Origin: Phialophora verrucosa
Taxonomy: Eukaryota; Ascomycota; Eurotiomycetes; Chaetothyriales; Herpotrichiellaceae
NCBI GenBank assembly: GCA_002099365.1
Contig: MSED01000004.1
Span: 2,728,001 to 2,792,000, forward strand
DNA: 64,000 nt
Reading direction: 5' to 3'
Shown piece by piece: positions 10,801-21,800 of this stretch. Numbering within the stretch: position 1 is the stretch's first letter; each line of letters begins with the position of its first letter. The notes beneath the pieces are model-generated. The model was given only the letters and a program-made list of their open reading frames with translations. It did no database searches and was not told where the DNA came from. The position numbers and the translations under genes are program-made.

Positions 10801-11421
10801 ATTGTTCTACCCTCCATAGTCTCCAAGCTCCAACCGACGAAGGCGCAAGCCCATTCATTCCGAAAAGATCCCACTTGCCTGCCAACTCTCTTCCCCAGTG
10901 CTCGTACTGTACCCTTTCCATCATCCACCACTCCCATCTTCAGCATCGCTCACTTATCGACACCTTTATACCGCTCGACAACGGCTCCGCACTACGACTG
11001 CACCCTCGCTGCGTAGGCTCAACAACCGTTCCCCGACTGAATTCCTCGATTGCTGTATATCTAGCTGACGGGCTCTTTACCTCGGGAATCCCCCATCCCT
11101 GCCGCGACGGAACCTGCATTTTGGCAACCACCGAATTCGAGCATCCGGGCTGTCTGTGCCACTGGAAGCATCTACCGCCAACGCATTCCATTCCAATCGC
11201 CATTGTCAGACGACAGCCCACGCATACCTCGATCGGCTATTGTGATTATACCACGTCAAGACTCTTATACCGCTTTCGCGCATCCGTAGCGATGCTGTGG
11301 TGATTTGACTTTGCAGCGAATTGCATCACCGACTGCAAAGACACTTTTTCCCTTCTTGAAACCTGGCCATTGCAGGGAAACACAGACCAGTCTGATCTAC
11401 ACACAACAGGGTCCAGTCAAG
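7807..11421. other. 3.6 kb region between the peroxiredoxin and SKN7 start codons
   Basis: A divergent intergenic region larger than most in the window. No open frame in it has recognisable motifs, and attempts to join frames by plausible introns failed. It carries five copies of TACGAGTA/TACTCGTA: 8104-8111 and 8110-8117 (overlapping), 8552-8559, 10164-10171 and 10220-10227. It probably holds the promoter and long leader of SKN7, the peroxiredoxin promoter and perhaps non-coding transcripts. Confidence 0.4.
8104..8117. promoter_or_regulatory. Palindromic double TACGAGTA/TACTCGTA element
   Basis: TACGAGTACTCGTA is a perfect 14-bp inverted repeat made of two overlapping copies of the recurrent 8-mer, about 300 bp upstream of the peroxiredoxin start. 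The symmetric architecture would suit a dimeric DNA-binding protein (inference). No known factor was matched. Confidence 0.35.
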
Positions 11422-13334
11422 ATGGATGGAGGCAGCGCAGCGAACAATTCAAGCGACTTTGTGCGCAAGCTTTATAAGTACATATCCCGCATCCGGCTCA
11501 ATATGATCATTGAATGCTGACGCCTTTGCATAGAATGCTCGAAGATCCTTCATACTCTTCTGTGGTGCGCTGGGGGGACGACGGAGACAGCTTCGTGGTC
11601 CTCGAGAACGAAAAGTTTACCAAGTCAATACTACCGAAACACTTCAAACACTCGAATTTCGCCAGTTTCGTCCGGCAGCTGAACAAGTATGACTTCCACA
11701 AGGTGCGACAAAATAATGAGGAGGGGGGAACATCCATGTATGGCGCAAACGCGTGGGAGTTCAAGCATCCAGAGTTTCGGCAGCACAATAAGGACAGTCT
11801 CGATAACATTCGACGGAAAGCACCGGCACCTCGTAAGCCGTCGAGTATGAATGACGAGCAGATCCCTATTCAACAGATTGACCTCATGAACCAGCAAATT
11901 GTCGCTCAAGCCCAACAGATCGAGTCCTTGGTTGCGACCACCAACCAGCTGCAGATGAACCACCAGATGATGATACAAGAAGTCCTTCGACTACAGAAGA
12001 CGGTGCTCAATCACGACCGAGCCATGCAAGATGTCATGACATACTTGAATTCCGTCGATGCGAAGCAGCGAAGGGATAGCAAAGCACTGTTCGCCCCGCC
12101 GGGGGACGCCGCACAGACAAACACAACACTGACGCCGACAAGCCAGACCATGCCTCCGCAAGACGATGACGTCCCGGCGTCGCCCCTCCAGCACGCTCAA
12201 AAGTTGTTGAGCGACATCAATGCTGATGGCCAATTCAACATCACAGCCCTTGAACAGATGAACACGAGCATCGCGACTCCACCGGTCGGACAGGATCCTC
12301 GAGGCGGGCTATACCGTGGGCCCAACTCTGCCGCCTCAAGTGGCACCATGGCTTATGCGAAAATCAACCCCGCTGAATTAGAGACCGTGGTGTATCCTAT
12401 GGGAACGACAAACGGGATCGATCCCATGTCCAGCGAGTACATCCACAACATTCCCTACCCGATGCCATCGCGAGATGGAGCCGATCCTCGAACACAGTTT
12501 GCCGACACTCGAAAGAAAAGCGGTTTGTCAGATCCTGGCTGGAGTCGCCCGCCTCGAATACTTTTGGTCGAAGACGACCCGACTTGTCGACAGATTGGCG
12601 GCAAATTCCTATACTCATTCGCCTGTGTGGTGGATTCGGCGCTGGACGGGCTGGAAGCCGTCAGCAAGATCCAGGAAGGCAATAAGTACGACATGATCTT
12701 GATGGACATTATCATGCCCAACCTGGACGGTGTATCTGCCTGCCACATTATCCGCCAATGTGACCGAACGCCGATCGTTGCGATGACCTCGAATATCCGA
12801 TCTGACGACATCCAGATGTATTTCCATCACGGAATGGACGACGTCCTCCCCAAGCCATTTACGCGGAAGTCATTGCTTGACATGTTAGAGAAGCATTTAA
12901 TGCATCTGAAGAAGCTACCACAAGGTATGGAACAGCAGCCTTTGTCGGCGACGACTGCACCATCCGGAGCTGCTTCATCGACGGCGCACTCCGTCCGGGA
13001 CGACATGTCAGCAGGCGCTTCCCCAGCTGGCTCGACGGGGACGTGGAATTCACCCAGTCAGTACTCGGGCGTTTCGCCCGTTAATCCAAACATGCATTAC
13101 GCCGGCATTTCGTCACAGCAACAGTATGTTGATGCAAACGGGAACACGTATCAAGCCGGACCACAAACGCCGATGGGCATGCGAGGACAGAGCATGATGA
13201 CGCAACAGCCACGACCGACACATCGACGAGGTCAGTCCGAAATGTCGGGTGGCGCGGATATGGGAAGTGCGAACAAGCGCCAAAGAATATACCCACCGCA
13301 GCAGCAACCGATGGCGGCGCCAATGCGGCAATAA
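11422..13334 (+). CDS. SKN7: SKN7-type response regulator transcription factor
   Basis: Two exons, 11422-11477 and 11534-13334 (618 residues); a 56-nt intron lies inside the DNA-binding domain and joins LYK to MLEDP. Residues about 10-112 form an HSF-type winged helix (SNFASFVRQLNKYDFHK). A Gln-rich coiled coil follows (about 130-190). A two-component receiver domain occupies about 359-474, with the acidic pocket in LVEDD, the phospho-acceptor Asp410 in LMDIIMPN and the conserved Lys in LPKPF. The C-terminus is a Gln/Pro/Ser-rich tail. In fungi Skn7 takes phosphate from the Sln1/Ypd1 relay and, with Yap1, activates oxidative-stress genes; it also acts in cell-wall and osmotic responses. The peroxiredoxin gene upstream is a plausible target type, but no binding site was proven. 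Domain order and length match Pezizomycotina orthologues. Confidence 0.95.
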
Positions 13335-14267
13335 CCGATATCGAGCCTTGAAAGACGGGCATCACCCATAAATGGCAGTCACAACCATGTATGGTGGATC
13401 TGGGAGAAGCAATTGGCACCTGTGTAAGCGCCGTTGTTTGTGTCTCCAAAGAAAGACAAACGTGGCGAACTGTGCCGATGCCGCCCCTCGCGGCTGTGCA
13501 CACCGCCGCCTTCTGGTTCACAAGCTGTCGAGTATTTTAGAAGCAGAAGAGCAGGGTGATAATGCTTGCGCCTGTCTTAAGCAACGACTCGGGAAGAGAT
13601 GCCATGTTCTGAGTCGGTAAACGCTGGGACTGGATGGGAAGCGGTCCTACTAGCTGTTTGACGGGGCATACAGAACCCCACGTAACGACTTGACGAAGAA
13701 GACATAAGGGTGGAAAAGAGCTGCTGGCGGGGTTTTGTGTCATGTTACGATATCTTTTCCAAAAGCGAACAACGCTTTTGCTGAGAAGGACGGCCGAATC
13801 GCTCCATCAGGGTCTATATAAGGGCGACGACGGGTAATTGAGATATAGCGATATTTACGGCGTGGTGTTCCGAGGAGCAGCAGAGAAGCTGACTTCCGAA
13901 GAATATAGCAAGATGCATGTCCTGCATTCGACTACAATGAGGTAATTATCTTGCTGTACAGCAGAATCCACTGTGATACGGTGCGATGAGATATCTCGTG
14001 TCGGGTTGCCGACGACAAACGCACGGCCCTTGGTGAATTTGTGCTGACTCTCCCCCCAGCTTTATACATGGGCGGAATCTCCGAGATCGCCGCGTTTGAA
14101 GAAAAATAGTCCATCGCCTTGGGTGCAATATATCGTGATAAGGCCTGCGCGGACAGCATTCAACGGCTGGCCCTCAATGAAGACATCGAACCTGAACAAC
14201 TCGACCTCCGTATCTACCCACCCTCCCATCCTATCTCCCCCAAGCTCATTCCCCATCCAATCCTGTC
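13335..14267. other. Intergenic region between the 3' ends of SKN7 and the BolA-like gene
   Basis: Convergent region of 0.93 kb. A TATATAAG sequence at 13815-13822 on the plus strand has no recognisable gene behind it. Nothing else was identified. Confidence 0.35.
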
Positions 14268-14783
14268 TTACCCTATCCGCTCCTTCTCCTTCTCCCACTG
14301 CTCTGGCGTCAGACACCGCGGGGTCCACGCATGAATCGCCGCAATCTCCTCCTTCAACACACCATTGACAAGTCTACTCCTCGCCAGTAACGTCTTCTTC
14401 TCGAAGTCCGGAGACACGATTATGGCGTTGAAGGCCTGGCCGCAGCCGCCGGACATGTCTTCTATGGAAATGTGGGTGATGTTCAGCGAGGACTGGAGCT
14501 TTCTGGTCAAGTAGTCTGCGTCGATGGGCTGGGAGAATGAAGAGGAGACTTGTGCGGCCTGGGTATCGGTGTTGGCGGCCATGGGGACGTCAATAGGGGA
14601 AGGGGCAGCTCGGCGGGCGACGACGGTGAAAGGACGTAAATGTATGCGTTGTCGCGAGGTTGTTGACTCGTAGATGGTTGCTGCTTTCACACTCTGGGCA
14701 AGGCGCTTTGATGAGCAGATTGTGGTCGGTTTCGCTACTACTTGGCGGGTGGCTTGGAGTGCCAGGGCGGTGCGGGGGTTCAT
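14268..14783 (-). CDS. BOL3: Mitochondrial BolA-like protein (BOL3/BOLA3 type)
   Basis: Single-exon gene for 171 residues. Residues 1-60 are rich in Arg, Ser, Thr and Ala with almost no acidic residues, as expected for a mitochondrial presequence. The BolA domain spans about 90-165 and includes the SGGCGQAF loop with Cys114 and the IHAWTPRCLTPEQW segment with His151. These correspond to the Cys and His that BOLA3-type proteins use for Fe-S cluster binding with a monothiol glutaredoxin. In the family this factor helps deliver [4Fe-4S] clusters to mitochondrial enzymes such as lipoate synthase. The ATG at 14783 was chosen because it begins the presequence-like segment; an upstream in-frame ATG at 14921 adds unconserved sequence. 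The gene is head-to-head with a NIF3-family gene, with 304 bp between start codons. Confidence 0.87.
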   Translation of the reverse strand: MNPRTALALQATRQVVAKPTTICSSKRLAQSVKAATIYESTTSRQRIHLRPFTVVARRAAPSPIDVPMAANTDTQAAQVSSSFSQPIDADYLTRKLQSSLNITHISIEDMSGGCGQAFNAIIVSPDFEKKTLLARSRLVNGVLKEEIAAIHAWTPRCLTPEQWEKEKERIG

Positions 14784-15087
14784 GAGGCTGTGGCTGTATG
14801 TTATGGGGGTTCTTGAGCAGTTGAAGCAGTGGTGTGATTGTTGGCGGAGGATTGTGTGGGAGTCAGGTCGCGATACAGCATGTCGAGAATTGGAAATCAA
14901 TGCTGGGGAATCTTCGGCCACTTGCAGATTGCGTCACTGGAGTTTTTCGGGCGACTTTTTACATACTTCAGCCTTGGGCAGCGGAGCTCTCCAACCTCGA
15001 CGACAATAGGCGGCAGACCAGAATACAACGAGTCTGCGCCCTCAATCCAGTCCCTGCCTACGATGCGCATCCGCAGAGTAGATCCGG
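14784..15087. promoter_or_regulatory. Shared bidirectional promoter of the BolA-like and NIF3 genes
   Basis: Only 304 bp separate the two divergent start codons, so both promoters must overlap here. No TATA box is obvious on either strand. If the NIF3 start is instead the ATG at 15163, the gap becomes 379 bp. Confidence 0.5.
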
Positions 15088-16455
15088 ATGCTTCGAACCT
15101 TGCTCCCTCGCGCTGTATCTGTCCCTAAGCGCAGAGCACCTCCGCTTCCCATCCGTCGCAAGATGAGCACCTACCAGGTCTCCCCATTCACGACCGCGGT
15201 CGTGTCGTCGATGCGCCGCCTCTACCCTGATGCGTTGGCAGACAAATCCTTCGACAACACCGGCTTGCTGTTAGAAGCGCCCTTCATCCCCTCGCGACCG
15301 CGCAATCGCAACTCCGTCCTGCTAACGGTCGACCTCACTCGAGCAGTGGCAGACGAAGCTATCGAGAACAACCACTCCATCGTGGTCGCATACCACCCCA
15401 TTATCTTCCGCCCTCTCAAATACATCACCACAGGCGACACCCAACAACTTTCCATGACCCTACTGCTTGCGCATGGAATCAGCGTGTACTGCCCACACAC
15501 CGCAGTCGACACCGTCCCCAATGGCATGGCCGACTGGCTCTGCGACATCGTGACCGGCAAGCTCGAAGACCCCGAGCCCGAAGCTTATGCCGCGGCATCT
15601 CTACCTTCAGAAACAGAAGTCACCACATCTGAAAGCGGGTCCGAGGCGCCCTCCAAGACATCGACGAGACCGACCTCCCCGTCTGCTGCGGAGCATGACA
15701 ATGATGCCATGACCGATCCGTTCACCACACCGAAAACGAAAATGAGGCTGACGAGGCCGAGCCATGTGCATAGGATGTATTCGAGGCCGAGCTTACCGCT
15801 CCCTACCGACGAGTTTCACGCCAACGTCATTTCGCACACGCGCAGTGTTATCACGCCCTCCCCACGGGCGGCAATCGATGCGGCGAATCAGTTCACTGGC
15901 TCTGAGAACTACAATCCTTCGAATACTGGTGCTGGGCGGTTGATCGAGTTCTCCACACCTCAACCGTTGACACTACTGATCACGAGAATAGCCCATGCAA
16001 TCGGGCTGCCCAAGGGCTTCGCCGTGGCGATCCCGCAAGGCCGCAATTTAGGGGAGATGAGCATCTCTAGCGTAGCGACGTGTCCGGGTAGTGGAGGAGG
16101 TGTCGTCCGAGGCACCCACGCCGATTTAATCTTCACGGGTGAACTGAGTCATCATGAGGCGCTTGCCGTAACTGAGCGGGGTGGGTGTGTCATCACGCTT
16201 TTCCACTCCAATTCAGAAAGAGGTTATCTGTGGGGTATCATGAGGGATAGGCTGGAGAGAGAGGTCGAAAGTGAGTGGGCCAAGGTCAGGCGTGAAGAGA
16301 GTGGAAAGAGGGGTCTGAGTGAGGAATTGAAGCAGATGTTGAAGGACGAGAGTGTTGAAGTCGTGGTTAGTGAGAGGGATAGGGATCCCTATGGGATTGT
16401 GGTGCTCGATGACACGGCGGTTGAGGGACAGAAGATCGAGGAAGGTGACACCTGA
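15088..16455 (+). CDS. NIF3-family protein (GTP cyclohydrolase 1 type 2 / Ngg1-interacting factor 3-like)
   Basis: Single-exon gene for 455 residues. The N-terminal NIF3 half includes the metal-binding motifs AYHPIIF (His103) and YCPHTAVD (His137, Asp141). The C-terminal half has GELSHHEAL (352-360) and FHSNSERGYL (His373, Glu377), completing the dinuclear metal site typical of the family. A roughly 85-residue Ser/Thr/Pro-rich insert (about 165-250) separates the halves. NIF3 proteins are widespread metal-binding proteins whose physiological reaction is poorly defined, so no substrate is claimed. At about 290 residues, yeast Nif3 is much shorter; the excess is the insert plus the N-terminus. 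Residues 1-25 (MLRTLLPRAVSVPKRR) look like a mitochondrial presequence, while ATG 15163 (MSTYQVSPF) would give a cytosolic form. Dual start use is possible. Confidence 0.88.
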   Translation: MLRTLLPRAVSVPKRRAPPLPIRRKMSTYQVSPFTTAVVSSMRRLYPDALADKSFDNTGLLLEAPFIPSRPRNRNSVLLTVDLTRAVADEAIENNHSIVVAYHPIIFRPLKYITTGDTQQLSMTLLLAHGISVYCPHTAVDTVPNGMADWLCDIVTGKLEDPEPEAYAAASLPSETEVTTSESGSEAPSKTSTRPTSPSAAEHDNDAMTDPFTTPKTKMRLTRPSHVHRMYSRPSLPLPTDEFHANVISHTRSVITPSPRAAIDAANQFTGSENYNPSNTGAGRLIEFSTPQPLTLLITRIAHAIGLPKGFAVAIPQGRNLGEMSISSVATCPGSGGGVVRGTHADLIFTGELSHHEALAVTERGGCVITLFHSNSERGYLWGIMRDRLEREVESEWAKVRREESGKRGLSEELKQMLKDESVEVVVSERDRDPYGIVVLDDTAVEGQKIEEGDT

Positions 16456-17500
16456 ATGTTCACCAACGGAAAGTGGATCGCGAAGACTCTATTCCATCTC
16501 TCACCCACACTCCCCGCCACAATCTCCCCGGCGCAGCGCCCCTTTCGGCGAGCGAACCGGTCGAGTTGAAAACTCTCAGAAGTCGCCCATCATTGCGAAC
16601 GATACAGTCTGCGAAGAGGGTCAATCAAGGTTGTGGGAGCTAGTGTAAGTGCTCCCCTGCTCTTGGTCTGGCAAACACCTCAGAACGAACGTGCGATCGG
16701 GTTGTGCAACCGCACCGAACATTCCTACAACTTTCTCGTCGTTGACCCTCCGACCGCTTCTCCCACGAGACCATGCTCTCTGGCGACGCCATGGATACCA
16801 CCGCCATGGTCATCAAGCTGCCTGTCTACACGTCACGTTGTTTCTGACGCAAGATGGGGTTTTGGCGAAGGATGACGTTGAACAGACAGCAGAGGTAACG
16901 GGAGGGATTTGGCAAAGTGTAACCGGATCGGCTGAGTGACATATTCCGAGACAAGTCTTTTATCTTGCCAATCTGGGACCACTATATCCAAGGACGAGGA
17001 TCGAACTAGATGATAGTATCGGCAGGTCCAGGCTGTCGGCCCAATCACTGTATATGAGGGATTATTTCCGGTTACAGGTCTTGTGGATTGACGTGTTCCG
17101 GACGAGTCGATGGTCTGATGAGATCTCACCAGCACTGACTTGATGCTTCCTCTGATTCAGCCAGACTCTTCGAAAGCCCGCCCCGGGTTCGTCGTTATAA
17201 CTCCGTGCCTTCGACATGGACGTCTGGAACACCATGACTGCGTGGATGGTTCTATTCGAGCTACTCGCTGGGAGAAAAGAGCCGGTTGATCAGCACAGTA
17301 GCTACCTAGCTACAGCTTCGGAAGGCGTTTGACGACACCACGCCCCTTGGGAGGACAGGATCACCGTTCTCTCTACTTGGTACCGCACCAGGGCCTTTGA
17401 TCATGACCTTATGGCAGATATTTCACGTCATCCTGTCTCGGCGCACCGTCCTCCTATCTATCATCGCGTCCCGTTCCCTTGCATTTACCTTTCGTTGGTT
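16456..17500. other. Intergenic region between the 3' ends of NIF3 and the SDR-like gene
   Basis: Convergent region of about 1.05 kb with no recognisable gene. Open frames such as 16649-16939 (+) and 16833-17135 (-) have no family features. Confidence 0.35.
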
Positions 17501-18292
17501 TTACTCGGCAAACACACCACCTTGTTCGATGACCTGAAACGCCCTCATCGTGTGCTCGTAGACTTTCGCCCTCAGCGCCTCCTTGTCGATCACCTCGTAC
17601 TTCTTCGCCGGGTAATTACTCTCCCCATTCCACGTCAATGAGTAGACGCCACTGCCCGGGAGCCCGAGCCCGAGCCCGAGCTCGTCCTCTGTCGCACCAG
17701 AGGGGTGAGACGTACTCGAACCCGGACCCGGACCCGAATCCGAATCCGATGTTCTAGCCGCATGATATCCCCCCGGCGCCGCAAGGCTCACCATCCTCTC
17801 ACCACACTCTTGCGGCTTGACCGTGACCCAGCGGCCCAACAGCGGCATGACGACGTAGTTGAACAGCACGCGGAACCAAAGCGGCCATTGCGGGTCGTGG
17901 AAGCCCGGCCCCGGCACCAACCCGGGGAAGATGTGGATCAGTCTCAACCTGTTGTGCTCCGCCCGCGCCAGATGTTCGAAGAACAGGCAATGCATGTAGC
18001 ACATGTGGCTGCGCGCCTGGGTGTAGCTGTACAGGTCCGGGTCCCGGAGCGAGAGGTCGGCCGGGTAGAGCTTGGCTTCGGCGCCCGCGGCGTACACGGA
18101 CACCACGGTCGCGGGGAGGCTCGAGCTGCGGAGCAGGAGCGGGAGGAGCGTCGTCACGATGCGCATCCGGGAGTAGTACATCAGGGACATTGTGGCGTCG
18201 AGGCCTTCTTGCGTGTCTGTCCGAGCGGAGCGCGAGGGTCAGCACGGGGGAACTCTTACATACTCGGCCTCGCACTCGTAGAGAGAGAGGAG

Positions 18293-18351
<59 letters not shown>

Positions 18352-18856
18352 TGTGTGTGTGTGTATGTGTGTGTGTGTGTGTGTGTGTACAGGACGACAC
18401 CGGCTTACCTTTTCGCGGCAAGAAAATCATCCCCCCCTGGCTCATCATCAGGTAATCAATCCGGGCGTCGTCCCTGCCGCGTCGTTGTTCCTCGGCGGTG
18501 ATGATCTCCCGGCAAAGCCGATCGACCTCTTTGATCAACGACATGTCTCCCGCCTTGACGAACTTGAACTCGAATTTGGCCTCCGACCCGGTCCTGGTCT
18601 CGGCCTCGGACTCGGACTCCGCCTGCTGCGCACAGATCTCACGACACTCGGCCAGGATTCTGTCCGCCGCGACGGCATTCCTCCCGACGATGTACGCGCG
18701 AAGACCTTTGCCGCCGTGCTTCGCCTCCGCGGTAGCGAGGGCGCGGATCGTGTAGCTGCCTATGCCCCCTGTGCCGCCGAAGAAGACGGCGACAAGAGGC
18801 TGGCGCTGGACGAGCGAGGCGTTGGACGCGCGGACGGCGTCAAGGTCGACCACCAT
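17501..18856 (-). CDS. SDR-like NAD(P)-binding oxidoreductase
   Basis: Two exons, 18409-18856 and 17501-18216 (387 residues). The intron (18217-18408) has a GTAAGC donor and CAG acceptor, and joining restores the phase to give PRKDTQEGLDATMSLMYYSRM. The Rossmann motif GGTGGIG occupies residues 27-33, and YYSRM is at 163-167, where this fungal family usually has it. The reaction and substrate are unknown; such proteins are often annotated only as short-chain dehydrogenases. A Ser/Gly/Pro-rich insert rich in DSGPGPG and GLGLG lies near residues 320-350. The 192-nt intron is three to four times the usual length here because it holds a GA/GT microsatellite. ATG 18856 (MVVDLDAV) was preferred over an in-frame ATG at 18895. 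Codon use is strongly GC-biased, which creates long antisense frames. Confidence 0.8.
18281..18388. repeat. Compound (GA)n(GT)n microsatellite inside an intron
   Basis: About 108 bp: an imperfect (GA)n tract (18281-18348) passes directly into a (GT)n tract (18349-18388) interrupted once by ATGT. It lies wholly within the only intron of the SDR-like gene. In the sense direction of that gene it reads (AC)n then (TC)n and ends upstream of a CTGAC branch-like sequence and the CAG acceptor. Confidence 0.95.
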
Positions 18857-21800
18857 TTCGGACTGCGTGCAGCGTCGCTGGCTTTTCCTTTCCACTGCTT
18901 TTGCTTTTCAGGGCGAGAGAGCAGAAATCACGCATCAGGAAATAGGCGCCTTCCTGGAATATAATATGAAGAATATGCACGGCCATGGAGACTTGCGACT
19001 TACCTGAGCTCGTAAATGTAGGGTGGTTATACTTCGCATGCCCTTCGCGGGCACCCACAACGGGCATGAAACCTACCTCTCTCCCAGTCAACGATTGCTG
19101 GATACGAAGCGAAGCACACACGGCACCGGGTGCCTTCTCGTGCCTGTGTCCTTGTAGTAAGTAGAAAAGCTAAGCTCGATCCAATATCCAATGAATTCGG
19201 GGCAGGTGGAGATGCGCTAACTAGATTTCGTATTCGATGTCAAGGGGAGCGAAGGGGAGCATGCGCTGTGTATCGAAAGTATGATCTTCGGGGCCGAGAC
19301 CATTGTCGCGTCGGGTTTCGAGTCCCGTCGAGACCCCTTCCGCGTCGCCTTGGTTGAGAGCACCGTAGGGCATTCGTGGCCCGGATGAGTGAGGTCGGAG
19401 AAGAAGGTTCCGAATACCAGAGAATTACAGTGAGCAGCAGCGAAGATACTCTCAAATGCGCACAGGATGCCGCGTCGAGTTGATCGCTTCAGAAATGTCG
19501 CGGGCGGCGCAGGGGATGCTGGCGAGATATCAATAAGAGAATGCCGCTTTCATTAACATGCCTGCCGCGTTTGCGGATCGTAACGCTATCCTACGAGCGA
19601 GATTGTAGGTTAGAAGAGTTACCGCCCTCTCGCACTGCTTGGGTTGTTTTTCTTTTCAAATGAGCATGCCCCTCAGGTGGGCGGCGGCCAAATGATGCGG
19701 AGACAGGTCATTGTCTCGAGCCAGGAGTGTGCGAAGGGTACAGCTGGCAGCTACCACCAGGAACAATCCTCGTCCGTCATGTCTGACTGACTTTTGTTGA
19801 CCGTCACCGTGGTGCAGGGCGATTTACAAGGTTGTTGAGGATGTACGAGCCTTGTCCGGCACGTCCATCCCAGGATGATGAGCGAGAGGACGCTGGTGTT
19901 GGAGGTAGACCACGTCAGAGCCGGCACGGCTGGTAGAGGAGAAAGCAACAGAATATCGGGATGGCGCTGCGATTCCCGGTCTGCCGTTTCTGACTTGTCT
20001 CTTCAGTCAAATGTAGACGGGGAGGAAGCCCTGCGTCTAGGCCGAGTCCTCTGGCACCGCAGTATTCAATCCGTCGTGACCTCTTCGCATCACATACAGT
20101 ACGATCCTGCCAGTTCCAGCTCCAGAGATCGACTATTGGCACATTGGTGAAGACTTCACAAGCCGTGCTCTAGTCTAGGACACCCTCATAGTACAACAAC
20201 AAGGTATATCACAGCGTCAGCAGCCATGTGCATGTCCGGTCGGGCACCATGGTTGAAATTGACTTTGAGCCTGAACGGCGCCGGCGATCTCCAGCATCAT
20301 TTGCCGAGCCTAAGTCGCGCGCGGACATGCACAACGCAGAGATGACGAGACTAGCAAGTCTGGTCAAGGCGGTCGCCTCTGGTCGACATGCCCGTCTCTC
20401 ACCTCACACTCTGGTGGCTGAGAGGCGACTCCAACATCGGCGACAAGGACAAGTCTGAGGGCGAGCGAGCTGGTCGGAATGCACGATTGACTTGGACCCC
20501 TGGTTCGAGGGGTGACGAACGCGTCATTACGAGGGCCGGCCGAGCGAGCTGACACCTGGCACCCAGCCAGCCCTATCAGGCCGAGATCCCGGGCTGTTTG
20601 GTCACCACGGAGTGTCCTATCAGCAGCAGGCTGCGTCCTCGTCTTCGATCTAGCAGGTTTTCGCGCTCAACTTTTGCAGAAGCTGAGGACATGCACCCAG
20701 CTCGGGAGGCTATGTCGACAGAGGGGACAGAAATAGCGGTGTGAAGCCCCCCCTGCACCTCGCGGTCACTCCACAAAGGTGTGATAAGTCGGCATGGAGG
20801 TCCGCGAGTCATGCTTGCCAGTCCAAAAAACAAGGAGAGCCCATGAAATGCAAGGACGGCGCACGCGCGCACAGCTGTTGATATGTCGTGGGCTGCCTTC
20901 GACGGACGCGTCGAGTCTCAGAAAGTGGAGGCGCGGATATGGGTCTGATGCTGATACTGACACCGGTGCTGTTGCTGTACTGTGCTGACTGGGCTGTGAC
21001 CCGCTTGGGCTCAAGAGCTTGCGCCGCCGTGGACATTATACCCCTGCCATGAGGTGCATGGAGAACCGTCATCTCGATATCGGTTCCAGAAAATCTACTA
21101 ACGTCCGTTTTCGCCGATCTACCTGCTGTGGACCCTTTCGGGCAGCGAAAAGCCACAGGAGGCGGGGAGCACATTGTTATTATGCATTGGCATCGGCGTC
21201 CTTTCACGCAGCTCTCTGGAAACACAACAGATCAAGCAAGGTAAGTCGGGAGAGAGAAAAGAGCAGGGCTCCTACTCCAGGACGTACATACAGGGCACCG
21301 AACGAGCTCGCCGTGGATGCCTCTAGAGAGTAAGGCTAAGATGGCGTTCTCATGGCTGTAGTTAAGTTACTGTATGTACACCGGGGACCGGGGTCCCTTC
21401 CTTCCACCCATGCACGCCCGCAGCCAGCCGCGGCTGGATGGAGCGTCACCACTGATCGGCGGCGGTGTGGATGCTTGGATGCAGTGCGAGGACGGGTACG
21501 GGTGAGTCAAGGACGCAATCACTGCATGCGCTGGTGAGCTGCCATCCTTCCTGGTGAGTTCGTCACATGCAGACCTTCTTCAACCACTTGAGACCCGATG
21601 CCAGGAAGCAATCTCGTACCGTGTCTGTGTCGCCACTCGACTTACTGTACGTTCTTGCACTCCTGCCACGCACGGCACGGCGAAATCCAAGGGCGTGCTC
21701 AGCCTGAGTCCGGAACCGATCAAAGGGTGTCGTACTGTACGGGGGCAGAGTTCCCATAGGCTCTTTCTTGCGCCCCAATCACGATCGAACTCGAGGTCCT

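Noticed and set aside
10875..11303. 142-codon frame upstream of SKN7
   Set aside because: Low-complexity, His/Pro/Cys-scattered sequence without motifs; it more likely lies in the SKN7 leader.
17705..18964. 419-codon open frame on the plus strand
   Set aside because: It is antisense to the SDR-like gene, Arg-rich, and reads through the GA/GT microsatellite as repeated Arg-Glu and Cys-Val. The minus strand has the Rossmann motif and proper splice sites.
19300..19345. tRNA T-arm-like sequence GGTTTCGAGTCCC
   Set aside because: The loop length and stem are wrong for a tRNA, and no acceptor stem or A box could be paired. Similar TTCGA matches near 20502 and 32145 failed for the same reason.
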